64,000 nt of DNA, from positions 1 to 64,000 of the forward strand of contig NZ_MVOI01000015.1 in the NCBI RefSeq assembly GCF_002283555.1. The letters are read 5' to 3'. Position 1 is the stretch's first letter, and every line of letters starts with the position of its first letter. The position numbers and the translations under genes were made by a program. Positions 41,593-50,539 of the stretch are shown here, in pieces. This stretch comes from Rubrivirga sp. SAORIC476 (GTDB lineage Bacteria; Bacteroidota; Rhodothermia; Rhodothermales; Rubricoccaceae). The notes beneath the pieces were generated by a model, which was given only the letters and a program-made list of their open reading frames with translations, had not been told where the DNA came from and made no database searches.

Positions 41593-44328
41593 TCATCCGA
41601 GGTCGGCGAGGTTAGCCTGCAGCGCCGCGATCTCGGCCTTCGCGTCGTCCGCCTTCTGCCGCTCCTTGGCGACGACCGCCTCGGGCGCGCGGCTCACGAA
41701 CGCCTCGTTCAGGAGCTTCTTCTCGACGCCGCCCAGGAAGCCCCGCTTGGCGTCGATCTCCTTCTGCAAGCGCGCCCGCTCCACGTCGAGGTCGATCATG
41801 CCTTCCAGGGGCACGTAGACGATGTGCGGCCCCACGACGACCGCGGCGCTCGCCTTCGGCTTGTCCAGGTCCGCGCCGAGCGTCAACGCGGAGAGCCCGG
41901 CCAGGCGCTCGACGTACTCACGCGCGCCTTCCAGCGCCGTCGCCGTGGCGGCGTCGCCGGTCACAATGAGCGCGCGGACGTCCTGGGACGGCGGCACGTT
42001 GTACTGGGCGCGCACCTGGCGGATGGCTGTCACCAGGTCCTGCACCGTCGCGAACGTCCCGGCCGCCTCGGCGTCCGTCTCGGCCGGGTCGGGCGCGGGC
42101 CACGCGGCGGCGATGAGCGCGTCGCCCGGCTGGCGCGGACGGAGCGTCCACCACAGTTCTTCCGTCACGAACGGCATGAAGGGGTGGAGCAGTTGGAGGA
42201 TCTGCTCGAACACCTCGGTCGAGAGCGCCAGCGTCTCGCGGCTCGGCGTTTCGCCGTGCGGCGCCTTCGACACTTCGAGGTACCAGTCACAGAAGTCGCG
42301 CCAGACGAAGTCGTAGGCGAGATGCGCGGCCTCCGAGATCCGGTATTTGTCGAGCGCCTCGGTGACCGCTTCGGTCGTCTCGTGGAGCCGCGTCAGCAGC
42401 CAGCGCTCGGCCAGGTCGAGGTCGGCGAAGTCGCGCTCGCGGCGCAGGTCCTCGGTCGGGCGCCCGGCGGCGTCCTTCTCCACGAAGCGGCCGAACACGC
42501 GGGACGCGTTCCAGATCTTGTTCGCGAAGTTGCGGCCGCCCTCGAACTTGCCCTCGTCGAGCTTGATGTCCTGGCCCTGCGCGCAGAGCACGGCCAGCGT
42601 GTAGCGGACCGCGTCGGCGCCGTAGGTCTCGATCATGTCGAGCGGGTCGATGCCGTTGCCCAGCGACTTCGACATCCACCGCCCCTGCTTGTCCTTGATC
42701 ATGCCCGTGATGAACACGTCGGTGTAGGGCACCTCGTCGAGGAAATGGGTCCCGGCCATGATCATGCGCGCGATCCAGAAGAACAGGATGTCGTACCCGG
42801 AGACGAGCACCGAGCCCGGGTAGAACGCCTTCAGCGCGTCCGTCTTCTCGGGCCAGCCCAGCGTCGCGAAGGGCCAGAGCCAGGACGAGAACCACGTGTC
42901 GAGCACGTCCTCGTCCTGCACGTAGCCCTCGCCGGGCGAGTCGACCGACACCACGAAAGCGTCCTCGTCGCGCACGCCGTCGGCGTCGACGGGGTACCAG
43001 ACCGGGATCCGGTGGCCCCACCAGAGCTGGCGCGAGATCGGCCAGTCGCGGATGTCCTCCAGCCAGCGTCGGTACTCGTTGGCCCAGCGGCTTGGGTGGA
43101 ACGTGATCGTGCCGTCGTTGACGACCGCCAGCGCCTTGTCGGCGAGCGGCTGCATCGCGACGTACCACTGGGGCGACAGCAGCGGCTCGATGACGGCCTT
43201 CGAGCGCGACGAGATCGGGACCGAGTTGACGTGCTCCTCGGTCTTCACGAGCTGGCCGTTCGCCTCCAGGTCCGCGACGATGGCCTTCCGCGCGTCGAAG
43301 CGGTCCAGGCCCGCGTACGGGCCGCCCTCCTCGTTGAGCGTCCCGTCGAGGTTCATCAGCGACACGGTTTCCAGGTCATGCCGCCGCCCGATCTGGAAAT
43401 CGTTCTCGTCGTGGCCCGGCGTCACCTTGAGCGCGCCCGCGCCGAAGTCCATCTTGACGTAGTCGTCGGCGATGATGGGCACGATGCGGCCGACCATCGG
43501 CACCTTCACCGTCTTGCCGACCAGCGCGGCGTAGCGCTCGTCCTCGGGGTGGACCGCGATGGCGGTGTCGGCCGGGATCGTCTCCGGCCGCGTCGTCGCG
43601 ATGTCGATGGTCTCCCCAGTCGGTGTACCGTCCGCGTCCACGACGGGGTACCGGACGGTCCACAGGTGCCCGGGCCGCTCGACGTTGTCGACCTCCTCGT
43701 TGGAGATCACCGTCTGGTTGTCCGGGTCCCAGTTGACGAGGTACTCGCCGCGGTAGACGAGGCCCTGCTCGTGGAGCGTCACGAACACGTCCTGGACGGC
43801 GCGGCTCAGGCCGTCGTCCATCGTGAAGCGCTCGTAGCGCCAGTCGCACGAGTCGCCGAGGCGGCGCTTCTGCTGCAGGATGATGCCGCCGTACTCCTCC
43901 TTCCAGTTCCAGACGTGCTCCAAGAACGCCTCCCGGCCGATGGCCTTGCGGTCGACGCCCTCCTTCTTGAGGGTCCGCTCGACGACGTTCTGGGTCGCGA
44001 TGCCCGCGTGGTCCATGCCCGGGATCCAGAGCGCCTCGAAGCCCTGCATCCGCTTGTAGCGGATGAGCAGGTCCTGGACGGTGTCCTGCAGGCCGTGGCC
44101 CATGTGGAGGCGCCCGGTCACGTTGGGCGGCGGCATCGGGATCACGAACGGCTGCTTGGCGCCGGAGGTGACCGCCTCGGGGTCGGCGTGGAAGAAGCCG
44201 CCGTCCTCCCAGTAGCGGTACCACGTCTGCTCGACGGCGTCGGGCTCGTAGGGGCCGTCGGCGGAGGCCGGGGCGGGCGTCTCGGGGGTCGCAGGCTTGG
44301 AGCCTCGGTCGCGGGGGATCTCGGTCAT
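41593..44328 (-). CDS. valS: Valyl-tRNA synthetase
   Basis: Class I synthetase charging tRNA-Val, with editing of Thr-tRNA-Val. The 911-residue protein contains the HIGH-type motif PMPPPNVTGRLHMGHG, ALWIPGMDHAGIATQ, editing-domain TTRPETIPADTAIAVHPED, WWGHRIPVWYP, and the KMSKS-type RWMSKSLGNGIDPLD. The anticodon-binding domain follows, and a C-terminal coiled coil (about 850-911) closes the chain. ATG 44328 is chosen because it lies 37 bases after a TAGCTTCG element and just before the conserved core. A short Pro/Ala tail precedes the core. Confidence 0.97.
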   Translation of the reverse strand: MTEIPRDRGSKPATPETPAPASADGPYEPDAVEQTWYRYWEDGGFFHADPEAVTSGAKQPFVIPMPPPNVTGRLHMGHGLQDTVQDLLIRYKRMQGFEALWIPGMDHAGIATQNVVERTLKKEGVDRKAIGREAFLEHVWNWKEEYGGIILQQKRRLGDSCDWRYERFTMDDGLSRAVQDVFVTLHEQGLVYRGEYLVNWDPDNQTVISNEEVDNVERPGHLWTVRYPVVDADGTPTGETIDIATTRPETIPADTAIAVHPEDERYAALVGKTVKVPMVGRIVPIIADDYVKMDFGAGALKVTPGHDENDFQIGRRHDLETVSLMNLDGTLNEEGGPYAGLDRFDARKAIVADLEANGQLVKTEEHVNSVPISSRSKAVIEPLLSPQWYVAMQPLADKALAVVNDGTITFHPSRWANEYRRWLEDIRDWPISRQLWWGHRIPVWYPVDADGVRDEDAFVVSVDSPGEGYVQDEDVLDTWFSSWLWPFATLGWPEKTDALKAFYPGSVLVSGYDILFFWIARMIMAGTHFLDEVPYTDVFITGMIKDKQGRWMSKSLGNGIDPLDMIETYGADAVRYTLAVLCAQGQDIKLDEGKFEGGRNFANKIWNASRVFGRFVEKDAAGRPTEDLRRERDFADLDLAERWLLTRLHETTEAVTEALDKYRISEAAHLAYDFVWRDFCDWYLEVSKAPHGETPSRETLALSTEVFEQILQLLHPFMPFVTEELWWTLRPRQPGDALIAAAWPAPDPAETDAEAAGTFATVQDLVTAIRQVRAQYNVPPSQDVRALIVTGDAATATALEGAREYVERLAGLSALTLGADLDKPKASAAVVVGPHIVYVPLEGMIDLDVERARLQKEIDAKRGFLGGVEKKLLNEAFVSRAPEAVVAKERQKADDAKAEIAALQANLADLG

Positions 44329-44365
44329 CGTCGGGCGGGCCGCCACGGCGGCGTGCGTGTGCCGC

Positions 44366-44373
44366 CGAAGCTA
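44366..44373 (-). promoter_or_regulatory. Candidate promoter element for valS
   Basis: TAGCTTCG on the minus strand is identical to the -10 region of the tRNA-tuf promoter and lies 37 bases before the valS ATG. TTCACC occurs 21 bases upstream of it. Confidence 0.42.
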
Positions 44374-44483
44374 CCGAGGCGGGCGGGGAGAGCCGGTGAA
44401 GCGTGGGGCACCCGGCGCACCGTCGTTCGCCTGGCGCCGGGGCGAAAGCACAGACGGCGGTTTCAGCGGCGCGCGAACCCGGG

Positions 44484-44506
44484 GAATCACATCATCGGGT
44501 GACGCG
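44484..44506 (+). promoter_or_regulatory. Shared 23-base element upstream of the OmpA-like gene
   Basis: GAATCACATC-ATCGGGTGACGCG agrees with 50470-50492 at 20 of 23 positions. Its end is 48 bases before the ATG at 44555, almost the same spacing as in the second copy. It may be a promoter or regulator-binding site common to two envelope genes. Confidence 0.45.
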
Positions 44507-44554
44507 GCGGAACGGGGCGGCCGGCGACACTGGGGGACCGTCTCCCAGACCGCC

Positions 44555-45865
44555 ATGCCGACCCGCCCCCTCCTCCTCGCCGCCGTGGCCTTCGGGCTCG
44601 CCGCCTGCTCCCCTGGCGCCATCGCCGACCGCGTCCAGACGCGCGTCGGCAATGACATCGACCGCCGCGTCGAGCAGCGCGCGCTCGACATCGCCAACCG
44701 GACGCTCGACCTCGCCGAGGGCGCCATCGTGTGCGTCGTCACCGATCAGGCGTGCATCGACGACGCCCGCGCGCACGGCCAGGAGCCCGTCGTGGTGGAC
44801 GCCGACGGCGAGCCCGTCTCCGGCTACGAGCCCGCGGGCAGCACCGGCAGCGCCACGGGGAGCCCCTCGATGGCCGCCCCGCAAGGCGTCTGGGCCAACT
44901 ACGACTTCGTCCCCGGCGAGCGCGTCCTCTTCGTCCACGACTTCGAGGGCTCGCGGGTCGGCAACTTCCCGTCCCGCCTCGGCTACATCGCGGGCAACCT
45001 CGACGTGGTCGTGCTCGGCTCGGGCGACGACGCGACCCGCGTGCTCCGCGTCGGCGAGAGCGACACGCGCGGGGGGAACGGGTGCTTCACGATCTCGCTC
45101 CCCGAGACGCTCCCTGAGCGGTTCACCCTCGAGTTCCGCACGATGACCACCGACCCGCAGCGTCGGGACCGGATCTACCTCTTCTCCGACGGCTCCGACG
45201 ACACGCCCGACACCCGCTGCACCTACCCGCCCCCGACCCACCTCTACGCCAGCACGCAGAACACCGGCCTCACGTGGCCGGGCACCGACCAGGTGTCGGC
45301 CAGCGGCTACGGCGCCAACGAGTGGGGCTCGGTCGCGCTCGGCTGCGACGGCGACTACTGCAAGGTGTTCGTCAACGGTGTTCGCAAGGCGAACGTGCCG
45401 CGCTGGGAGTTCCCCCGCGCGTCGGAGTTGCACGTGTTCATGAACGTGTACCGCCACAGCCTCTACATCGACGACCTCCGCATCGCCGAGGGCGGCCAGC
45501 GCTCGCTGTACGACGACCTGGAGGCCGATGGCGAGATCTCGACCACGGCGATCCGCTTCGACACCGGCAGCGCGACGCTCCGCCCCGAGTCGGGTGGCTA
45601 CCTCGCCCAGGTCGTCGAGATGATGGAGCAGCACCCCGACCTCCGCCTCGAAGTCCAGGGCCACACCGACGCCGACGGGTCGGACGCCACCAACCAGTCG
45701 CTCTCAGAGCGCCGCGCGGCGGCCGTCGCCGCCTATCTCGCGGGCCAGGGCATCGACCGGGGGCGGATGACGACGGTCGGCTTCGGGGAGAGCCAGCCCG
45801 CCGCGTCCAACACCACGGCGGAGGGCAAGGCGCAGAACCGACGCGTTGTCTTCAGGCGGCTGTGA
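44555..45865 (+). CDS. OmpA-like lipoprotein with LamG-like middle domain
   Basis: A 436-residue envelope protein. Signal and lipobox: LLLAAVAFGLAACSP. An amphipathic region (about 25-65) and a Ser/Gly linker precede a beta-sandwich domain (about 110-320) with the pattern FVHDFEGSRVGNFPSRLGY, GGNGCFTISLPE and NVYRHSLYIDDLRI, resembling LamG/concanavalin-like domains. The C-terminal OmpA domain (about 325-436) binds peptidoglycan: IRFDTGSATLRPES, LRLEVQGHTDADGSDATNQSLSERRAAAV, GFGESQPAASN, and KAQNRRVVFRRL. It probably anchors the outer membrane to the wall. Confidence 0.88.
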   Translation: MPTRPLLLAAVAFGLAACSPGAIADRVQTRVGNDIDRRVEQRALDIANRTLDLAEGAIVCVVTDQACIDDARAHGQEPVVVDADGEPVSGYEPAGSTGSATGSPSMAAPQGVWANYDFVPGERVLFVHDFEGSRVGNFPSRLGYIAGNLDVVVLGSGDDATRVLRVGESDTRGGNGCFTISLPETLPERFTLEFRTMTTDPQRRDRIYLFSDGSDDTPDTRCTYPPPTHLYASTQNTGLTWPGTDQVSASGYGANEWGSVALGCDGDYCKVFVNGVRKANVPRWEFPRASELHVFMNVYRHSLYIDDLRIAEGGQRSLYDDLEADGEISTTAIRFDTGSATLRPESGGYLAQVVEMMEQHPDLRLEVQGHTDADGSDATNQSLSERRAAAVAAYLAGQGIDRGRMTTVGFGESQPAASNTTAEGKAQNRRVVFRRL

Positions 45866-45879
45866 CGCGGGGAGGAGGC

Positions 45880-46560
45880 ATGGAGGACGAGACTCCAGCA
45901 CCCGTCCGCTGGCCTCCGCTCCTTCTGGCGATGCTGGCGCTCTGCCTCACAGGGACCGTGTCCGCTCAGCACGGCCTCCCCGGCGTGGCCCCCGCCCAGC
46001 CCCTCGGTCTCGGGCTGGCCGTCGCCCGGGTGACCGACGCGCCCGCCCCGCTGGGCCTCTACCCCCCTCCAGACCTCGACGCCGACGCCGAGGCGGGTGC
46101 ACCCGCGGACAGCGTGACGTTCGTGCCCCGTCGCGGACGGGCCTCGGTGGGGACCGCGCCCCCGTGGTTCCTGCCGGAGGTGCTCGACATCGCCCGCGGC
46201 CACATCGGCCTGCGCGTGCGGACGCTCGCCACCGGCTGGGTGGAAGTCGTCACCAACCGGTCCGACGGGCGGACGGCCTGGCTCCGCCGCGACCGCGTAG
46301 AGGTGCTCGGCTGGCCCGACGTGTTGCTCCAGTCCCTGCTCACCGTCGACCCGGAGCGGACCCCGCTGCGCTCCCGGCCTTCGAGCGACGCGCCTCTTCT
46401 CGCCACGCCGCTCGCCGACGTCCGCCTCCGTCCTCTCGCCGTCCGCGGCAACTGGGTTCGGGTCTCGACGCTCGGCCTCGCCGGCCCCCGCCCGCCGGCG
46501 GGCTGGCTCCGGTGGACGGATGGGGAGCGGCTGTTCGTCGGCGGCATCGGCCAGGAGTAG
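45880..46560 (+). CDS. Secreted SH3-like protein
   Basis: A 226-residue exported protein. An N-terminal signal (about 10-30, LLLAMLALCLTGTVSAQ) is followed by a Pro-rich segment and two SH3b-like stretches: VRTLATGWVEVVTNRSDGRTAWLRRDRVEV and a second, PLRSRPSSDAPLL with GNWVRVSTLG and PAGWLRW. Bacterial SH3 domains often bind peptidoglycan or metal. It lies 14 bases after the OmpA-like gene and three bases before the kinase GTG, so all three are likely cotranscribed. Confidence 0.72.
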   Translation: MEDETPAPVRWPPLLLAMLALCLTGTVSAQHGLPGVAPAQPLGLGLAVARVTDAPAPLGLYPPPDLDADAEAGAPADSVTFVPRRGRASVGTAPPWFLPEVLDIARGHIGLRVRTLATGWVEVVTNRSDGRTAWLRRDRVEVLGWPDVLLQSLLTVDPERTPLRSRPSSDAPLLATPLADVRLRPLAVRGNWVRVSTLGLAGPRPPAGWLRWTDGERLFVGGIGQE

Positions 46561-46563
46561 CGC

Positions 46564-49500
46564 GTGGCGTTCGCGGAGCCCGCTCTATCCTCTGAGGTCC
46601 GGCCCCGTTGGCCCGTGCGCCTGCTGCTCCTCCTTTCCCTCGCCACGCTGGCCGTCGTCGGCCGCGCGCAGCCCGGCACCGCCCTATTCGAGCGGGCCGT
46701 GGTCATCGAGCCGCGCCTCCCGCAGTCGTCGGTCTACGAGGTGCTGGAGGACCGGCAGGGGTTCCTGTGGTTCGCCACGCGCGAGGGGCTGGGCCGCTGG
46801 GACGGCTACACCATGCGGACCTGGCGCCGCCAGGCGTTCGACGCGGGGTCGCTGCCCGGCAACGTGGTCCGCCAACTGATCGAGGACGCCACGGGCGACC
46901 TCTGGGCGGTCACCGAGGCCACGGACCAGCGCCCCACCGGGGTCGCCCGGCTCGTCGGCCCCGCCCATGACGAGGTCCGCCGCTACGAGCACGCGCACGT
47001 CCGGCTGTTCGTCGGGCCGGACGGTGCCGCCTGGCTGGCGGACTCGCTGGCGCTCCACCGCTTCGACGCGGCCCAGGACCGCTTCGTCCGCGTCCGCTCC
47101 CGGCTCCAGCGGACCGCGCCGACCGGTGGGCTCGCGACCCGCGATGGGACCCTCTGGGTGACCTCCGACGACGGTCTCGAAGCCTACGCCCCCGACGGCC
47201 GCGCGCGACGCGTCGACGCCCCGCCCGGGTGGGGGCACCCGACCGGCTCGTCCGACGCCTTCCACGCCCTCGCCGAGGCGCCCGACGGGACCCTGTGGGT
47301 CGGGGGCGTCCACCTCGGGCGGCTCGACCGAGAGCGCTGCGCCATCGAGAGGGTCCCCGGCCCCATGCCCGTGGTGCAGGGCTACGGCACCGGGCTGGCC
47401 GTCGGCACCATTCTCCCGGACGCGACCGGCCTCTGGCTCGCCACCTACGACGGCGTCTACCGATTCTCCTTCGCCGACGGCACCTTCGCGCGCCACTCGC
47501 TCCGCCTCCCCGGCGACATCCCCACCCAGAACTGGGTCTCGGCGCTACACCACGACCGGACGGGCACCCTCTGGGCGGGAACCGTCTGGGGTCTCCACCG
47601 CGCCGCGCCCGCGCCCCCTCCGTTCCGGCTCCTCGCCCACGACCCCGACGACCCGAACTCGCTCGGCAGTGGCATCATCCTCTCCATACACCGCGACGCG
47701 CAGGGGACGATGTGGGTGGGCACCCTCGGTGGCGGCCTCAACCGGATCGGGGCAGACGGGCGCGTCACGCGCTACCGCTCGGGTCCGGCTGGCAGCCCGA
47801 CGCACGACTGGATCTGGGCCCTCGCCAGCGACGACCGCACCCTCTGGATCGGGACTGGCCTCAGCCTCGACGCCGTCGACCTCGACCGGCCCTCCAGGGT
47901 CCGACGCGTCGCTCTCGATGCAGGGCAGGACCCGCACAACCCCGAGGGCGCCCAGGGGCTCTGGACCGACGCCGACCAGACCCTCTGGTTCGGGTTCCGA
48001 GGCCGGCTCTGGAGGAAGACCGCACGCGGCGACACCGCCTCGACGGCGGCGCCCTTCGCGAGTGGCATCCAGGCCATCCGGACGGTTCCCGGCGGCGCCT
48101 GGGTCGGGACCTCCGATGGCCTCTACCGCTACGACACTGCCCGCGACGCGTTCGAGGGATTTCGTCACGACCCGGACGACCCGACCTCCCTCTCCGACGA
48201 CGCCACCATCGCCCTGCACCTCGACCGCCGGGGTCGGCTCTGGGTCGGGACGCAGGGCGGGCTGAGCCGCTACGAGGGGGATGGACACTTCAGTCACCTC
48301 ACCGCGGCCGACGGCCTGCCCAGCAACGTGGTCTACGGCATCCTCGAAGACGACGCCGGGCGGCTGTGGATCTCGACCAACCGCGGTCTCGCCCGCTACG
48401 ACGAGTCCGCCACGCCCCGCATCCGGGCGTTCACCGTCGAGGACGGGGTCGGCAATGTCGAGTTCAACCGGGGGGCCGCCTTCCGCGACGCCGACGGGAC
48501 GATGTACTTCGGCGGAGACCGCGGGGTGACCGTCTTCCACCCCGATGCGCTCGATGCCCCCGCGCCCGTCTCCCCCGTCGTGCTGACGGCCGTCCACCGA
48601 TCGACACGGGCCGGGACGACCACCGAGCGGTACGTCGGGCCGGAGGGCGTGTCGCTAGCGCCCGACGAGACGACGGTCGAGATCGAGTTCGCCGCGCTCG
48701 ACTTCCTCAACGGTCACCAGAGCCGCTACGCGGTCTGGCTGGACGGCTGGGACGACGGCTGGGTCGAGGTCGGCGACCGGCGGCGGGTCAACTTCACCAA
48801 CCTCCCCCCCGGTCGGTACGCCTTCCGGGTGCGCGCCGCCAACGCGGACGGCATCTGGGGGGCCGAGACCGTGGTGCCCCTCGTCGTCCGCCCGGCGCTC
48901 CACCAGACGGCCTGGTTCCAGTGGCTCACGGCGCTGGCGCTGCTGGGGTTGGTGGCGGGCGTCGGCTGGGACGTATCAAGGCGACGGTACCGGCGCGAGC
49001 TGGCCGCGCTGGAAGCGCAGCGGGCGCTGGAGGCCGAGCGGTCGCGTATCTCGCGCGACATGCACGACGAGGTGGGCGCGAGCCTGAGCGAGATCGCGGT
49101 GCTGTCCGAGGTGGCGCGGCGCCAGCTCGGCGAGGCGGCGGTGACCGAGGAGCGGCTGACTCGCATCGCCGACTCGTCGCGGTTGATGCTGGAGCGCCTC
49201 GGGCAGATCGTGTGGGCGGTCAATCCGCGCAACGACCGCCTGCCTGCGCTGGCAGGCTACCTGCGTGAGCACGCGGCCCGCTACCTCGACGCCCACGCCC
49301 TGACGGCCCGCCTGGCCTTTCCCGCTCGCCTGCCCGACGTGCCGGTTTCCGCGGAGATCCGCCGGACAGCGCTCCTCGTGCTGAAGGAGGCGCTACACAA
49401 CGCGGCCAAACACGCCGAGGCGAACGCCGTCGGCGTCTCGTTCGAGGTGGTCGCAGGGCGGGTCCTCCTCACCATCCGCGACGACGGCCGCGGCTTCACC

Positions 49501-49707
49501 GAGGCCGGCGGGGACGGCGCGGCGGCCCGGTTCATCGGTGGCAACGGACTCGGCAACATGGCCTCGCGCGCACGCGACGCAGGCGGCACCCTCGCCGTGA
49601 CCTCGGCGCCGGGGACCGGCTGCACGGTCAGGCTCGACATTCCGCTCGTCAGCCCGCCGGGCGGATCGTCCGTTGATGTGAGGCCCCGCATGGAGACCGC
49701 GCCCTAG
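46564..49707 (+). CDS. Beta-propeller sensor histidine kinase (two-component, HisKA_3)
   Basis: A 1047-residue sensor kinase. After a signal/anchor (about 16-35) come two-component-regulator propeller repeats (about 45-690: VLEDRQGFLWFATREGLGRWDG, DGTLWVGGVHLGRL, RDAQGTMWVGTLGGGLNRI, RRGRLWVGTQGGLSRYEG), a Y_Y_Y domain (about 700-770), a membrane helix (about 786-806), HisKA_3 with RISRDMHDEVGASLSEI (His about 834) and an ATPase domain (LKEALHNAAKHAEA, IRDDGRGF, GNGLGNMASRARDAGG). Such kinases often sense polymers outside the cell. GTG 46564 follows the SH3-like gene by three bases. The LuxR-type regulator at 49734 is the likely partner. Confidence 0.92.
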   Translation: MAFAEPALSSEVRPRWPVRLLLLLSLATLAVVGRAQPGTALFERAVVIEPRLPQSSVYEVLEDRQGFLWFATREGLGRWDGYTMRTWRRQAFDAGSLPGNVVRQLIEDATGDLWAVTEATDQRPTGVARLVGPAHDEVRRYEHAHVRLFVGPDGAAWLADSLALHRFDAAQDRFVRVRSRLQRTAPTGGLATRDGTLWVTSDDGLEAYAPDGRARRVDAPPGWGHPTGSSDAFHALAEAPDGTLWVGGVHLGRLDRERCAIERVPGPMPVVQGYGTGLAVGTILPDATGLWLATYDGVYRFSFADGTFARHSLRLPGDIPTQNWVSALHHDRTGTLWAGTVWGLHRAAPAPPPFRLLAHDPDDPNSLGSGIILSIHRDAQGTMWVGTLGGGLNRIGADGRVTRYRSGPAGSPTHDWIWALASDDRTLWIGTGLSLDAVDLDRPSRVRRVALDAGQDPHNPEGAQGLWTDADQTLWFGFRGRLWRKTARGDTASTAAPFASGIQAIRTVPGGAWVGTSDGLYRYDTARDAFEGFRHDPDDPTSLSDDATIALHLDRRGRLWVGTQGGLSRYEGDGHFSHLTAADGLPSNVVYGILEDDAGRLWISTNRGLARYDESATPRIRAFTVEDGVGNVEFNRGAAFRDADGTMYFGGDRGVTVFHPDALDAPAPVSPVVLTAVHRSTRAGTTTERYVGPEGVSLAPDETTVEIEFAALDFLNGHQSRYAVWLDGWDDGWVEVGDRRRVNFTNLPPGRYAFRVRAANADGIWGAETVVPLVVRPALHQTAWFQWLTALALLGLVAGVGWDVSRRRYRRELAALEAQRALEAERSRISRDMHDEVGASLSEIAVLSEVARRQLGEAAVTEERLTRIADSSRLMLERLGQIVWAVNPRNDRLPALAGYLREHAARYLDAHALTARLAFPARLPDVPVSAEIRRTALLVLKEALHNAAKHAEANAVGVSFEVVAGRVLLTIRDDGRGFTEAGGDGAAARFIGGNGLGNMASRARDAGGTLAVTSAPGTGCTVRLDIPLVSPPGGSSVDVRPRMETAP

Positions 49708-49712
49708 GTTGC
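49705..49712 (+). promoter_or_regulatory. Possible internal promoter element before the LuxR-type regulator
   Basis: TAGGTTGC overlaps the kinase stop codon and lies 21 bases before the GTG at 49734. It equals the pyk element. The regulator may thus have its own promoter in addition to the operon transcript. Confidence 0.25.
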
Positions 49713-49733
49713 CCCACGCTCCCCGCCACCCCC

Positions 49734-50378
49734 GTGTCCATCTCCGTCGCCATCGTCGAGGACCTCGAAGACGTCCGCGAGGGCCTCGCGGCGCTGGTCG
49801 ACGCGGCCGACGGCTTCGCCTGCGCGGCCACCTTCGCCGACGCCGAGGCCTTTCTGGACGCCCTCTCCCCCCCGCGCGGGGGCGGCCTCCGCCTCGACGT
49901 CGCGCTGATGGACATCGGCCTGCCGGGCATGAGCGGCATCGAGGCCGTCCGCGAGCTGACGCGGCGGCGATCGACCGTCCAGGCGATGATGCTGACGGTC
50001 TACGAGGACAACGACTCGGTCTTCGAAGCCCTCCGCGCCGGAGCGACCGGCTACGTCCTCAAGACGACCCCGCCGGACGAGTTGCTGGACGCCATCCGGA
50101 AACTCGTCGCGGGCGGCTCGCCGATGTCGAGTGGCATCGCGCGCCGCGTCGTGGAGGCGTTCCACCGCCCACCGCTTGTGCCGGTCGACGAGACGCCGCT
50201 GACGCCGCGCGAGCATGAGATCCTCGACCTGCTGGTCCAGGGCCACCGCTACCGTGAGATCGCCGACCAGCTGTTCATCTCGCTCGACACGGTCCGCACC
50301 CACGTTCGCCACGTGTACGAGAAGATGCACGTCCGCTCCCGCGCCGAGGCGGCGGCCAAGGTGCTGGGGCGGGTGTGA
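49734..50378 (+). CDS. NarL/LuxR-type response regulator
   Basis: A 214-residue regulator. Receiver domain (about 3-130) with VAIVEDLEDVREG, phospho-acceptor Asp60 in VALMDIGLPGMSG, MLTVYEDND and the Lys of GYVLKTTPP. LuxR helix-turn-helix (about 148-205): LTPREHEILDLLVQGHRYREIADQLFISLDTVRTHVRHVYEKMHV. The GTG at 49734 is 26 bases after the kinase stop, so the two form a cognate pair. Targets may include the neighbouring envelope genes, which is unproven. Confidence 0.94.
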   Translation: MSISVAIVEDLEDVREGLAALVDAADGFACAATFADAEAFLDALSPPRGGGLRLDVALMDIGLPGMSGIEAVRELTRRRSTVQAMMLTVYEDNDSVFEALRAGATGYVLKTTPPDELLDAIRKLVAGGSPMSSGIARRVVEAFHRPPLVPVDETPLTPREHEILDLLVQGHRYREIADQLFISLDTVRTHVRHVYEKMHVRSRAEAAAKVLGRV

Positions 50379-50469
50379 GGCGTGTGGAGCGGTGCGCCCG
50401 TCTCGGCGGACGCGGCAGCCCCTCTGCCATCGCGCGGTGCCTGCCGCCCGCACGCACAGCGGACGACCC

Positions 50470-50492
50470 GAATCACATCGACGGGTGAGGCG
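50470..50492 (+). promoter_or_regulatory. Shared 23-base element upstream of the 50540 gene
   Basis: GAATCACATC-GACGGGTGAGGCG matches 44484-44506 at 20 of 23 bases and ends 47 bases before the ATG at 50540. It lies just after the two-component pair, in the 161-base spacer. Confidence 0.45.
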
Positions 50493-50539
50493 ACGAGGCT
50501 TCGGATCCGAGAGGTTTCGGCACCCTCCCCGATTCGCCC

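Noticed and set aside
40936-44502. A 1188-codon plus-strand frame over valS, and similar long frames over 12474-15740, 6693-8816 and 15632-18556
   Set aside because: They lie antisense to genes with clear protein families, have His/Arg/Val-rich composition typical of antisense GC-rich frames, and show no domain.
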